The position numbers were made by a program, and so were the translations under genes. Below, piece by piece: positions 48,216 to 58,629 of a stretch of 64,000 bases of DNA. The stretch's first letter is position 1. Every line of letters begins with the position of its first letter. Source of the stretch: Colias croceus. Lineage: Eukaryota > Arthropoda > Insecta > Lepidoptera > Pieridae. The stretch is taken from assembly GCF_905220415.1 (NCBI RefSeq), contig NC_059568.1:7812001-7876000 (forward strand), in the 5' to 3' direction. The notes below the pieces were generated by a model. It did not search any database. It saw only the letters and a program-made list of their open reading frames with translations, and was not told the DNA's origin.

Positions 48216-49019
48216 ATAGTATGGATTAGTAAAAAAGCTTAAAATTGTAAAATTAATTAAAGATATGATGATTGACTTTTTCGATCATTTTTTTCATCTA
48301 ATAGATATTAAAATGTTCGGTATAGGTATGAATTTATTTGATAAGAGCAAGAGCCATGTAAAATGCACATCTTGAATTACTTTATACCAAAATTAAAATT
48401 ACTTTGTATGTAGGTACGTAGGTATATACCTACAGCTGTTATTGTCTCAATAATCATATAAAGCTGTGATTTCAATTATTTAGTTATTGTTAGGATCTTA
48501 AAGTTCCATTTATTCTGACACTAACAGCATATAGGCCGAACAAATTATTATATTATATAAAATAAATAGTGAGGTAAATCCAGGTAAAACATTTATATAA
48601 AATTTGACGCATTATTATCTGAAAATTAAAATGAACGGGTCGATATTGAAGTAGGTACCTAATACTTTGCAGTTAGTAGATTATCTAATAAATCCCTATC
48701 ATACCACTTATTAAAAATTTTGAAAGAAAAATATTATGGTGGTTTGCTTTTTTCTTTATTTGTAATAGTTATGTGTTCAATGTTTATAGTTTTTACGATA
48801 GTTTAAGACGAATCGGTATGTCTTTTCAAAGAACTGTGGCCAAACTGTGACTTGTTCCCTACTGTCACGCGGTATCAAATGTCATTGTCAGAATTCAACT
48901 ATGCTTGCGGAGTGAAATGTATTTTCTTTAATCATGTATAAAATTTATTATATTTTAAGACCAGAATTAAGTAGATGACTAAAAAATAGCTGAAAATTCA
49001 TTTAGTTACATAAATTCAT
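48216..49019. other. Upstream region of SLC66A3-like gene
   Basis: AT-rich, no recognised element. It may contain regulatory sequence for the gene starting near 49.0 kb. Confidence 0.35.
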
Positions 49020-49189
49020 GGCTACAGTGCGGCCTTGAGCTCGCTCGCATTGATTTAACCCGTACGCCGGAGCTCCCCCTGCCGATGCGCTCAGGATTCA
49101 TGTTATTTTTCCAGCGCCACTCTGCTCCTAACAGCCGTCTGCATAGGTCGCTCTCTGCTCGCGTTCATAATAATACTTACGACTACAAG
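49020..49189 (+). promoter_or_regulatory. Promoter/5' UTR exon of SLC66A3-like gene
   Basis: A GC-rich block in AT-rich DNA ends at the donor CTACAAG|GTAATG (49190). The matching acceptor AATTCTTATAG ends at 49370, ten bases before the ATG at 49381. It is therefore most likely a non-coding first exon with its promoter. The transcription start is not defined. Confidence 0.5.
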
Positions 49190-49380
49190 GTAATGTGTTT
49201 TTTTGACTTCAAAAATTTTAACTGTTTAATTTTAAAACTTTAATAACTATTTAAGTACAATTTAAAAAGTTTTGCTTACGATTTAAGTTTAGTCCAACTT
49301 GAAACGTATTTTATAAAGTTTAAAATATTTTTTTGAGAATTACAATTAAATCATTTTTTAATTCTTATAGAAAAGAAACA

Positions 49381-51404
49381 ATGCTCAGCCTAAGTGAAAT
49401 GTGGAATAAGATGACCCAACCGGGGTGGTATTTGCAAGTGGTGAATTTGATTATTATATCAGTATGCTTGATCTCCAAGATCCCCCAAATCTACAACTTA
49501 CAAAATAGACGACCAAGTGAGATAAGAGCAGTGAGTTGCTATGCTATCATCATGGAAATTATTGGGTACGTACATATTATATTATAAACAAATAATTAAA
49601 ATTATAACATAAAAAATATGAACAGTTTTTGAAATCCTAAAATAAACTAAAACAAATACTAAACAAATATTTATTTATAATAAATAAGTAAATCTAAATA
49701 ACATAATGATTATTTCAGATATACTATTATGACGATGTACAACATCAAGAATGACTACAGTGTCATGACTTACCTGGAATACCCAGTTTTGTTGGTGCAG
49801 ATGTACTTCATGTTATTTGTGGTCCTGAGGGCCAAAGGTTACCTGATTCTCATCACTATACCAGCAACTGTGACCATGATATATGGCCTCATTGTTTTAC
49901 TTTTTATGTTTGAAGTCATCCCGGTGGCATTTTTGAACTTTATAGTTGTAAGTATTTAATTATTTTTCAACTGAATAACATACTATGTGTTTTCATGAAA
50001 TGTTCTAACAATCATATATGTTTCAGCCGATATGTACACCTCTCAGTGGATTCGCAAAAGTAGGCTACATCATGGGCATATTGAAAACTCAAAATTCTGA
50101 TGCTGTCTCTTTGGAAACTTGGGCTATGTCTGTGGCAACTAATGGTGGTAAGTAATTATTATTAAGCAATGCAAATGTCTATTTCAGGAATATATGAACT
50201 TCTGCGCTGCAAATATCCTGTTTATTGTAATTTGTATTATGTATAATTATAAATAGAAATAAAATTTTTTCCTGCATTCCTGCGAATTTCTGCAAAATTG
50301 ATTATAACATTCATATATGATATGTATGTTCTGCAAAAGTATTGTTTATTCTTAGATACCTGTAAAACTTATATGTATGATCTAAATGATCTGTAGGAAG
50401 CAGGCGATTGAGGCGTCATTACATTCGTCATTTGATAATGTCTACAGTACACGCGAGTCCTGACTTGACGTCAAATATATAATATGTAAATCAGAGATTA
50501 ATCCTTAGTCTTGAAACAAATCGCTTGCAACTAGCGAAATTGCGAACTTGCGTTTTGTAATTTGACCACAATATCTCATCAGTTTTTCAATTCCATAAAA
50601 AAAAAAATATATCTATTTAAAAAGGTATTAAATAGCCGAATATATAAATGTCACAGCTTTTTCACCTGAGGAACAAATTCATAAATTCTGTATAGTAGCG
50701 AAATTGTCGTAAATATTTGTTAAAATTTAACGTAAGGAACTCGTGTGGTCTTTGAACGGCGTCTATGAGTCATTGAGGACGTGTATCTTCTGGATGTATG
50801 TATGGAGGATGATATAGGCTATAGGCGTTAACTTATTTAATTGAATTGAATGATATATCCCTTTGACTGTGCAGAGTCATCTTGAGGATCGTGAATTTTA
50901 GACCTGCGCAAAAAAGATCGATAGATCTGCAGGGATTCACAAACTATTTTCAAACCGAAAAAATAATTTGAAGACATCATTTGAAATGATTAAAAAAAAG
51001 TTGTTTAAATATCAAAATTTAAAATGTTTATAACTTTAATAAATTGCGCGTTGCCGCGCCGGCTCGCATCATAATCGACTTGTACAAATTTTTCGTCAAT
51101 TGCAATGCGGCAAGCGCACATTTGTTCAAATGCAAAATTTTAGCAAATGCAATATGTATAAAAATTAAGGGAATGAAATGAACGAAAAGCACATCTCAAA
51201 TTGTTTTCTATTCTAGCGCGCTTCTTCTGCGTTCTTGCGGATTCTGGTGACATAAATCTGATGGTCAACTATTTCGTCTCCGTGGTACTGAGCGCCGGGG
51301 TCCTCGCAGCCGCCATCTACTACCAAATGTACCCTGTTCCCCGCGTTGTGATCAGCACCCGCCGCCGTGAGCCCTCTGTCCGCCGCCAGTACCACATAGA
51401 TTAA
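49381..51404 (+). CDS. SLC66A3: PQ-loop membrane protein, SLC66A3 (PQLC3)-like
   Basis: Coding exons are 49381-49565, 49719-49947, 50027-50147 and 51217-51404. All introns are GT/AG and in phase, giving 240 residues. The ATG in AAACAATGC fits an insect start context. The first PQ loop is SKIPQIY (residues 32-38). YLEYPVLLVQ (80-89) is nearly the same as the human SLC66A3 stretch YLEYPILIAQ. The second repeat (about 142-215) has GFAKVGY, where the PQ pair is not kept, as in human SLC66A3. Hydrophobic segments fit a seven-helix protein with two triple-helix bundles. The tail is basic (RRREPSVRRQYHID). The family includes lysosomal and ER cargo transporters, but the substrate of SLC66A3 is not settled. 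The closest alternative is MPDU1-type. The gene converges with the TSP1 gene. Confidence 0.88.
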
Positions 51405-52465
51405 ACATATAATAACTAATCGAGCGTCCGAAAACTCAGTACTGACCGCAGCGAACCAATACAATCAAATAAAAAAAAGTTTATGCAAATTCATAAATAA
51501 ACAAAAAAAAATATATATTATATCACTTTAATCATAGAATAAACTGTTAAAGTTCTCTTTTTCTGCTTAGGTAGTATTACATTGTCGTAGCGCAATTATA
51601 TAGCTTTAATTATGTTTTGCTCAAACAAAAAAGACATCTTGATATGTACATATGTTAATTTTTCATTATTTTTCTGTAATTAAAAAAAATGTAAGTATAT
51701 GATTATTTATAGAGATTTTATTTACTTCGTTTGGTCTTATCTGTACTTGTTTATACAATTGTTTTATGATATTTGATATTGAAGTATATTTGTTCTAAGA
51801 ATATTATTATTTTTTAATATTAGAGAACTTTTAAAATAAGATATTGTAACATTTAACTGCATTTAGATATTAATTAAAAATAGTTTTTTCCCTATTCACC
51901 AGTAATTGTGCGACAAATTAAATATTAGACCTAGTCACTTAGTATAATACTACAATGTTATGGATTGATGTAATTTAATTATAATTAATTGCATAGTTAT
52001 TTACGTTCCTTTTTAAGTTAAATGTTTTATTCTAATTTATTTATTCTGTGACATTGTGATCTGAAAAATTATATTATCTAAAAACTATTTTTTTACGATA
52101 AGAAAATATTTAAAATAAAAAAAATATATATTATTTTAGTAGCCAAAGAAAAAATATTTTGAAAATGGAATGTTATATATTTCTGTACTACATATTTCTT
52201 AAAATATATTTACAACAAATTAATATATTTCTCTTAAATATTCGTCAATATGTCGGCCGTTGCAATGTAGTCGTTATAAATGAAATGTATTAAACAATAA
52301 AATTATTAATTGCGTTTTATTTCAACCGTCTCCTGTCTCCATATTCTCAATATTATTTCAGTAGAGGACCATATAAGTTATTAGTTAATATCATTGTTCC
52401 GAAAAAGAATAAGTAAAGGATGCCATTTTCCTAGAAACCTAAAAATAATTACTACGTTATTAAAT
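51405..52465. other. Shared 3' region of two convergent genes
   Basis: AT-rich DNA of 1.06 kb holding the 3' UTRs of the SLC66A3-like (plus) and TSP1 (minus) genes. Poly(A) signals are AATAAA at about 51537 on plus and at 52314-52319 on minus (147 bases after the stop). Another plus AATAAA at about 52298 would make the transcripts overlap. Confidence 0.5.
52314..52319 (-). terminator. Poly(A) signal AATAAA of TSP1 gene
   Basis: Minus-strand AATAAA lies 147 bases after the stop codon at 52466 and is the first such signal met there. A usual distance for an insect 3' UTR. Confidence 0.5.
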
Positions 52466-55400
52466 CTAATCATCCATTGATTTTAATTCATGGAATTTTT
52501 GTAATATACGTTGACCAGGCGATAAATTCACATACGTAGATGATTTTATAGTCAACAATTGAGATCCGTTTGAAAGCTTTTTATTCCGATGAATCCTTTT
52601 GGTCCGTAAACTTTCCTTTGAAGAATATTTAATTTTACTCATCAACAATCTCGAACAAAGGTGTCTCGGGGAGCTGTCTAAAGATGACGATGACGTTATT
52701 TTTGTTCCGGGTGATGTAATGTTCGAACCGTGTTTGGGAGAACTAACATAGGAAGGTTCGCATCGAAACACTTCATGGGACGGTTCAAGGACTGCAGACT
52801 TGACATCTGGCAAAGCAGGCAACACCTCGGGCTCAGATTCTGTCCCTTCATCCACGGCAGATACCTCGTCCTTATTAGTTGGCATTGCAGCTTCCTCATC
52901 CTTAGCTGCGAAACTGATCTGACTTGCTAAATGTCTCGCTTTACGTTTCGCTCTAGCTTTCGCAAGTCTGACAGCACTTTTACTGCCCAGTAAGTGCTTA
53001 TTTTGATCGATATACTTACAAACAGCTTCAGCTTCTCTTTCGGGAGACATATTATGTGCATCACGAAAAAAACCATATCCATCGCGAAGATCGTGTATAC
53101 CTTCTATTATAAGCCATACTAATGTAAAAATAATAAGCGACACTGTTGTAATAACAGCTGTTATAGTGGTCAGATCAGGTCCAGTAATGTCATTTTTAAA
53201 TTTACCGATAACTCCATACGTTATGATGTTTCGTGTTCTTTTATTATAATAAGATCGACATGTGTAAAAACCTCGCAATTCATTTTCTGCTTCTAATGAT
53301 AATCTGAGAATTCTGCCGTCATCCAAAGACGTAATATTTTTATCCTTTAATATTTCATTAATAGCGGTGTCCAAAAAAGTCCAGTAACTCAATTCTTTTG
53401 ATGTTTTTATTCTTTTAGAATATAGGCAGGTTAAATTGAGCTTGTTAGATTTACCCCACATTAATTCATGATAGGATCCTGAAATACTTGCTGTCCGTGA
53501 GGATAATTGTACCATGTTGCCTTTATTTCTCTCCATACTATAATCATGAAGATCCAACAATTCATTGTTGATTTTAAGGGAAGCGATAATTCCAGAAAAC
53601 GAAGGTATTTCTTCAGTTACCTTGCTTTTAATATAATGTGGAAAACCACCTACAAAAAATTCTTCATTACAATCAATTTGTATCCTTGCTTCTTTGAAGT
53701 ATTTTGTTAAGTTAGTTTCCTGACTGAGATCACACACTTCTTCATAAATAGTTGAATTTAAGTAAAAGGACTTATCACTATCACGGTTTGTATACTCTGT
53801 CCTTTTACATCTATCATTTTCTAAAAGAATATGAAGTTTCTCGCCCGCGTTGATTGATGCTTCTATAATATTGGCAGCCTTCTTTTTAGTGAGGGATAAA
53901 TCTAGCCATTGATGAGGTACACATTCGGATGAGCTAAGTAGTTCTGGCTTGCGTTCGCTTAAGTTTAATTTAATTTTTAGTCTCAAATTTTGTAACGAAA
54001 GTGATATCCAATAATCATGTGTGCTATCAAAAATAAATAATATCATGCCAGTACCTGTATTAGGCTTTAATGTTAAATCTATTCGCCAACTATTTTTACT
54101 GGTACCAAAACATGGTACACGCAGATAGTAATCATTGTCTAAATTAATAAAAGCTTCATCTAAATTTGCTTTGTCGTAGGCCATATTAGACGCGAATGTT
54201 GGGAAGAAATCTGATTTCTGTGTAAGGTGTTCTTTTTCTATGAACATACTCAGTGGAATAAAGTTGAGCATCATTTCTTGAACTGCACCATGATATCTAT
54301 TTCCGACGAAAATTTGCACATCATTTTTTTCTAACTCAGGATCGCAGGAGAATGAATCTTTAATTGGAACTGGTGTATCATCTATTCTAAGCATAGCTAC
54401 ATCATTTGTCAATGTTACTAAAACTGAATGCCAAGCTGCGGGATCAATTGCAGTTGGTGAACAAAGTCGTGGAATATAACATGATTTTGACGAACCGCTT
54501 ACGTCTAAGCATACGTGCCATTTATGCATGTAGAGTCGCACTAATGGATTATTTAAAGATCCTCTTCGTACAAGTGTACCTGTGGGAGACAATGGCATAA
54601 AACGCATATAAAAATGAAAGAACGTAGAATGCTTTCTTGGAAAATTGTACTGTAATACAGAATCGCCGTTAAATAACGCTATGTTATGAGAGTAAACGTC
54701 ACATGGATTTAAATGACATGGTCCAACCTCGGTTCGTGAACCGTAGCACTTAGCCCCTCCACCAAAAGGTATCGGCCGTGTGCAAGATCTCGATCTAGAC
54801 CGCTTCCCCGCTCCACAAGTTTGTGAACATGGACCCCAACCCCCCCAGCCTGACCAACCCCCATTAAGCTTACAGTTTTTGTTAGAACACACTTCAAGTT
54901 GGTCGTATTGACCGCGACAAAATGTCCCCCATACAAATGATGACAAAGAAGCATGTTTTTCAACGCATTGTCTTTTCCGACGCCGAATACCTACGCCGCA
55001 GCGTTCTGAACAATCCGACCACTGACCCCATCCACTCCAGGCGCCGCCTGTCGAATACCCAAGAGCTGCGGGTTCATCTATCGCACACTGATCCCCTTCA
55101 CATTCTTCATACTGCAACGGTGCACCGGAGCAAACAAGACGAGCGTCTGAAGGAGCTGGAGAGTCACATTTTCTATACCTCCACTGCAATCCTTTCCCAC
55201 AAAGCGCCCCGCATGCCGACCAAGGACCCCAATTACCCCATTGTCCAGTTAATGGGCAACCCAAATTTCGCTTTACACATTGCAAAGCATTCCATAACGC
55301 TTCGGCACTTAATTGCCAAGTATTATCTGTGGTTAATGCTGCTTCAATTGCCTCATACGGGCATTCCCTTTGAAGACATTGGTCTAACACGACAGGCACT

Positions 55401-55834
55401 GCTTCTAATTGTCGGAGTCCAATCATTCTTGCTGGATCATTTTCAATTAACTTTCTAAAGTCTGCAATGGTACAGTTGGTCTGAAAGCAGGGTTCAATTT
55501 CTTGCTCCGGTCCACTACAGGGTAGACCATCTTTAGAAGTAGGTGGATTGACGCAAGCTCTGGTCCTCCTCCGATGACCGGTCTCATCACATGATCCTAG
55601 ACAAGCAGACCAAGCAGTCCAAGTTGACCATCCTCCATCTACAGGGCAGTCAGAATCCATAACAATTCCCAGTTCACAACCAAGTCGCCATGTGACCAGT
55701 TTGTTCTTATCATAAGGTTTTTTACTTTTGGCGGCACTTAATAATATTACTATACCAATTAATAGAAAAGTACATGGTACACGTTTTTTCCCACGCAAGG
55801 GGGTATAATATATGCATTTAATTGGAAGTTTCAT
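52466..55834 (-). CDS. Single-pass membrane protein with 4 TSP1, 2 LamG-like, 1 Ig-like region
   Basis: One uninterrupted frame encodes 1122 residues. The start ATG at 55834 is 21 bases after a likely acceptor (AATATTTCAG, ending 55856), so a non-coding 5' exon may exist upstream. An N-terminal signal sequence occupies about 18-36. TSP1 repeats lie at about 67-121, 197-250, 264-321 and 325-378, each with the W-x2-W-x2-C core (WSTWTAWSAC, WGNWGPWSAC, WSGWGQWSDC, WSGWGGWGPC). A cysteine-containing spacer (122-195) separates the first two. Two laminin-G-like regions follow (about 385-525 and 555-770), then an Ig-like region (about 785-872, with C803, W818 and GFYTC at 855-859). One membrane helix is at 888-910, followed by a 212-residue tail rich in K/R and S. 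The layout suggests a cell-surface adhesion or guidance protein. No exact family name is certain. Confidence 0.9.
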   Translation of the reverse strand: MKLPIKCIYYTPLRGKKRVPCTFLLIGIVILLSAAKSKKPYDKNKLVTWRLGCELGIVMDSDCPVDGGWSTWTAWSACLGSCDETGHRRRTRACVNPPTSKDGLPCSGPEQEIEPCFQTNCTIADFRKLIENDPARMIGLRQLEAVPVVLDQCLQRECPYEAIEAALTTDNTWQLSAEALWNALQCVKRNLGCPLTGQWGNWGPWSACGALCGKGLQWRYRKCDSPAPSDARLVCSGAPLQYEECEGDQCAIDEPAALGYSTGGAWSGWGQWSDCSERCGVGIRRRKRQCVEKHASLSSFVWGTFCRGQYDQLEVCSNKNCKLNGGWSGWGGWGPCSQTCGAGKRSRSRSCTRPIPFGGGAKCYGSRTEVGPCHLNPCDVYSHNIALFNGDSVLQYNFPRKHSTFFHFYMRFMPLSPTGTLVRRGSLNNPLVRLYMHKWHVCLDVSGSSKSCYIPRLCSPTAIDPAAWHSVLVTLTNDVAMLRIDDTPVPIKDSFSCDPELEKNDVQIFVGNRYHGAVQEMMLNFIPLSMFIEKEHLTQKSDFFPTFASNMAYDKANLDEAFINLDNDYYLRVPCFGTSKNSWRIDLTLKPNTGTGMILFIFDSTHDYWISLSLQNLRLKIKLNLSERKPELLSSSECVPHQWLDLSLTKKKAANIIEASINAGEKLHILLENDRCKRTEYTNRDSDKSFYLNSTIYEEVCDLSQETNLTKYFKEARIQIDCNEEFFVGGFPHYIKSKVTEEIPSFSGIIASLKINNELLDLHDYSMERNKGNMVQLSSRTASISGSYHELMWGKSNKLNLTCLYSKRIKTSKELSYWTFLDTAINEILKDKNITSLDDGRILRLSLEAENELRGFYTCRSYYNKRTRNIITYGVIGKFKNDITGPDLTTITAVITTVSLIIFTLVWLIIEGIHDLRDGYGFFRDAHNMSPEREAEAVCKYIDQNKHLLGSKSAVRLAKARAKRKARHLASQISFAAKDEEAAMPTNKDEVSAVDEGTESEPEVLPALPDVKSAVLEPSHEVFRCEPSYVSSPKHGSNITSPGTKITSSSSLDSSPRHLCSRLLMSKIKYSSKESLRTKRIHRNKKLSNGSQLLTIKSSTYVNLSPGQRILQKFHELKSMDD

Positions 55835-55855
55835 TTTAATACCATTGAAAACCCA

Positions 55856-56318
55856 CTGAAATATTGTCAGTGTGAAAATATTATAATATTATTGACATTT
55901 ATAGCGTGTTTATAGCCATTATACCTATAAGGCATAGCGCATACATACAATTTATAGGTAAATCTACTAAAATACATACCTAGTTACTAAACTGTTGAGT
56001 CAAGTTGCGTACTTCGCGTGAATTCCACCCAATTTAAATAGTGGATGGAGGTGGGCAAACAATTGATTAGTCGATCGGTCTTTGCAACATGGGTGTAAAT
56101 ATTCAACATGAAATAAAGAGACTGGAATTCGCGGACGACGTTTTAGTCGATGTTATGTGGAAATTTAGTGTGTGGTCGAAAGTTGTTCAACATATTAATC
56201 ATCAACAAATTTATGGGGATTTTACTGTTGTCAAAGATCACGTTCATAATTTGCGCAAGTTACTTAGTACGCACCACCTACATAACTACATAAGTACAAC
56301 AAAACAGTTGTTTTAGAC
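55856..56318. other. Upstream of TSP1 gene
   Basis: Probable promoter side of the minus-strand TSP1 gene. A 75-codon plus-strand frame at 56089-56316 includes RLEFADDVLV, which recalls the reverse transcriptase FADD box, but the rest does not match, so no element is called. Confidence 0.35.
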
Positions 56319-56320
56319 TA

Positions 56321-56669
56321 AAGGCCCGTGTTGAAAAAATTATGGGTCTTTTGACCAAATTTACCCCGGCAACTGTCGAAATATAAAAATAAATACCGAC
56401 TTTGTGGACCACCATTTTTGTAGTACAGCATCCACAGTGTCATACTATTTCTACACTGCTTTTAATCCATTATTCCGCAACGCCGTACAAAAATCATGGA
56501 GACAAGGGGAGAAAATCTCTACCTGAACTTTCGAATTCTCATCTGCACTCAGGTGGACAGCTTACAAGTGACGTCATAATGCTGAATCTTATTATTTTAT
56601 GTTCTTATATCGTTCTAGATAGGTCACCTGGTGGGTCAAATGACCCATAATTTTTTCAACACGGGCCTG
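56321..56669. mobile_element. Tc1/mariner-type MITE, 349 bp, TA target site
   Basis: Inverted ends AAGGCCCGTGTTGAAAAAAT and CAGGCCCGTGTTGAAAAAAT continue through TATGGGTC(A/T)TTTGACC, about 36 bp. They are flanked by TA (56319-56320 and 56670-56671). No coding capacity. Confidence 0.8.
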
Positions 56670-56671
56670 TA

Positions 56672-57181
56672 GTCTATTTAACCAAAAATAAAGTTTTAAA
56701 ACCTTTATTTCACAATTGAAGTGTCTGTGATTAAAAAAGACGATACTTCGTCAACTAGAAGTCTCGGGCGCTGCGCTGCTAGGGACAAAAAAGGAGTCAT
56801 TCATCATGATTTAGAGGTAATCTCATCCATTTCATCAATTAACTGTATAACTTTTAACTTATTATTCATGTTTATTAGCAATAATTACAATTTGAGCATC
56901 TACAAGTAGGAAAAGTTACCTCATATCTTATGGCGGTACTCATGCTAGAATGTAATAAGCAATCCTATATTCATAAATATGAGTAAATAAGCTGCTACTG
57001 CCCTCTAATAGGCATCGCAGGGTAACTAACTTTCACTTCTGCATCCTGAAACCGCTAGAGTTAACGCCACTAAAAAAGTCCTACGGCGAAGCTATGAACT
57101 AAAATTGATAGGTCGGCCATATTGTAGACTGTATAAAAGTCACAGGTTGCCAACCTTAACTGTGAATTTGAACTTTACATA
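56672..57181. other. Intergenic between two MITEs
   Basis: No recognised gene or element. A GC-richer patch is at 56750-56800. Confidence 0.4.
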
Positions 57182-57762
57182 TGGTCTAAGATCCGATTAT
57201 AAGTCGACCTGCAACGGCCGCGGCGTGATAATAGAATGAGACCAATTTTATAATAAATTTAGTGTATTGAAAAATGTATTAAAAATGGTTTGACTGGGAA
57301 AATCCTGGACAGGACATTTTTAACGAATTAAAAAAAAACATTTTTTTTAATTAACTAATTGCAGTATCAAGATAATAAAAAAAATTATAATAGACTTAAA
57401 GTATGAAAGCTACAGAATGTGCAGTCATAGTCGTTTTCTAATATTTTCCGGGACAAACGGCTAGGTTGGCAGGTATAAACAGGTAGGTATGTCGGTACCA
57501 GTTACTTTCACTTGATAGGACGATGAAAAAAAAATTATGTCAGCGCTGTTTTATTACAAAATTGTTTTATTATCTCGAAATTGCAATTAATAAAAAATGA
57601 AAATAAAAGATTTTTTAATAATTAATTAAAAAATATCCTGTCCAGGATTTTCCCAGTCAACCCATTTTTAATACATTTTTTAATACACTAAATTTATTAT
57701 AAAATTGGTCTCATTCTATTATCACGCCGTTGCAGGTCGACTTATATTCGGATCTTAGACCA
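57182..57762. mobile_element. MITE, 581 bp, ~145-bp inverted repeats
   Basis: Ends TGGTCTAAGATCCGATTATA and TGGTCTAAGATCCGAATATA (right, reverse complement) match inward for about 145 bp, through GTCGACCTGCAACGG and GACTGGGAAAATCCTGGACA. The left arm has an extra CCGCGG near the CAACGGC position. Target duplication is short and unclear. No coding capacity. Confidence 0.8.
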
Positions 57763-57884
57763 ATATAAAAAATGGACTCTGATGAAATGAAGGATTAAAT
57801 TTAAATAAAGAAATATTTTACACATGGAAATTACCAAATGGACTTGGGTTCTTAATAACTGATAGGAACCTTTATACATAACTA

Positions 57885-58078
57885 GCTGCTCTGTGCGGTT
57901 TCACCCCCGTGGCTCCACTCCTGTTGGTCGTAGAGTGATGATATATAGCCTATAGCCTTCCTCGATAAATAAGCTATCCAACACCGAAAAAATTTTTCAA
58001 ATCCGACCAGTAGTTCCCCAGATTAGCGCGTTCAAACAAACAAACTAACTCTTCAGCATTATAATATTAGTATAGATA
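57885..58078 (-). repeat. Common lepidopteran dispersed repeat
   Basis: CTGCTCTGTGCGGTTTCACC through TCCGACCAGTAGTTCCCCAG to CATTATAATATTAGTATAGA. A diverged relative of the repeats at 25.4 and 48.0 kb, in reverse orientation. Confidence 0.65.
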
Positions 58079-58359
58079 ATTTTGTAATATTTCTCAATCT
58101 CTTCGGTACTATTGCGTAAAATAAAATCAAAATAAATAAAATTTATTCAGTTAACATTTTTTTCATATTTTCTAGTAATTGAATTATCCTGTAAAGCATT
58201 TAAATGCTTGTAGTAGAACATCTCGCTCAATCCGCATAAAATTGTTACACAAAAAACTTTGTAATAACTAATTAAAATTTTTCTATAATACAGTGATAAA
58301 AAAGAGAGATCAGAACAAGTGTGTATATGTAAATCAATATCAATACATATAATAAAACT

Positions 58360-58545
58360 AGCTTACCGCCCGCGGCTTCGCCCGCTTTCTCTAAAACGAT
58401 TTGAGATTTAAACTATCCTATCTCTCAAGTGGGATCAAACTGCACATGGTGTGCGAATTTTATTATAATCGGTTAAGTGGTTTAGGAGTCCATTGAGGAC
58501 AAACATTGTGACACGAGATTTATATATATTAAGATTCTAGAAAAG
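58360..58545 (-). repeat. Common lepidopteran dispersed repeat
   Basis: Starts AGCTTACCGCCCGCGGCTTC and carries TATAATCGGTTAAGTGGTTT. Same superfamily of tails as at 48.0 kb. Confidence 0.65.
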
Positions 58546-58629
58546 TCGTGTCTGTACAATCAAAATATATAAAAAAAAATTAGCAGGTGCTATTATTAAA
58601 TCGATCCCAAACCCAAAACTGTAGTTAAA

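Noticed and set aside
54922..55458. 178-codon plus-strand frame inside the TSP1 gene
   Set aside because: Antisense shadow of the TSP1-coding exon; the minus-strand frame has clear domains.
56089..56316. RLEFADDVLV in a 75-codon frame, like the FADD box of reverse transcriptase
   Set aside because: Only about 20 residues around the box are compatible. Nothing before or after matches an RT, and the frame ends within a few bases of an unrelated MITE.
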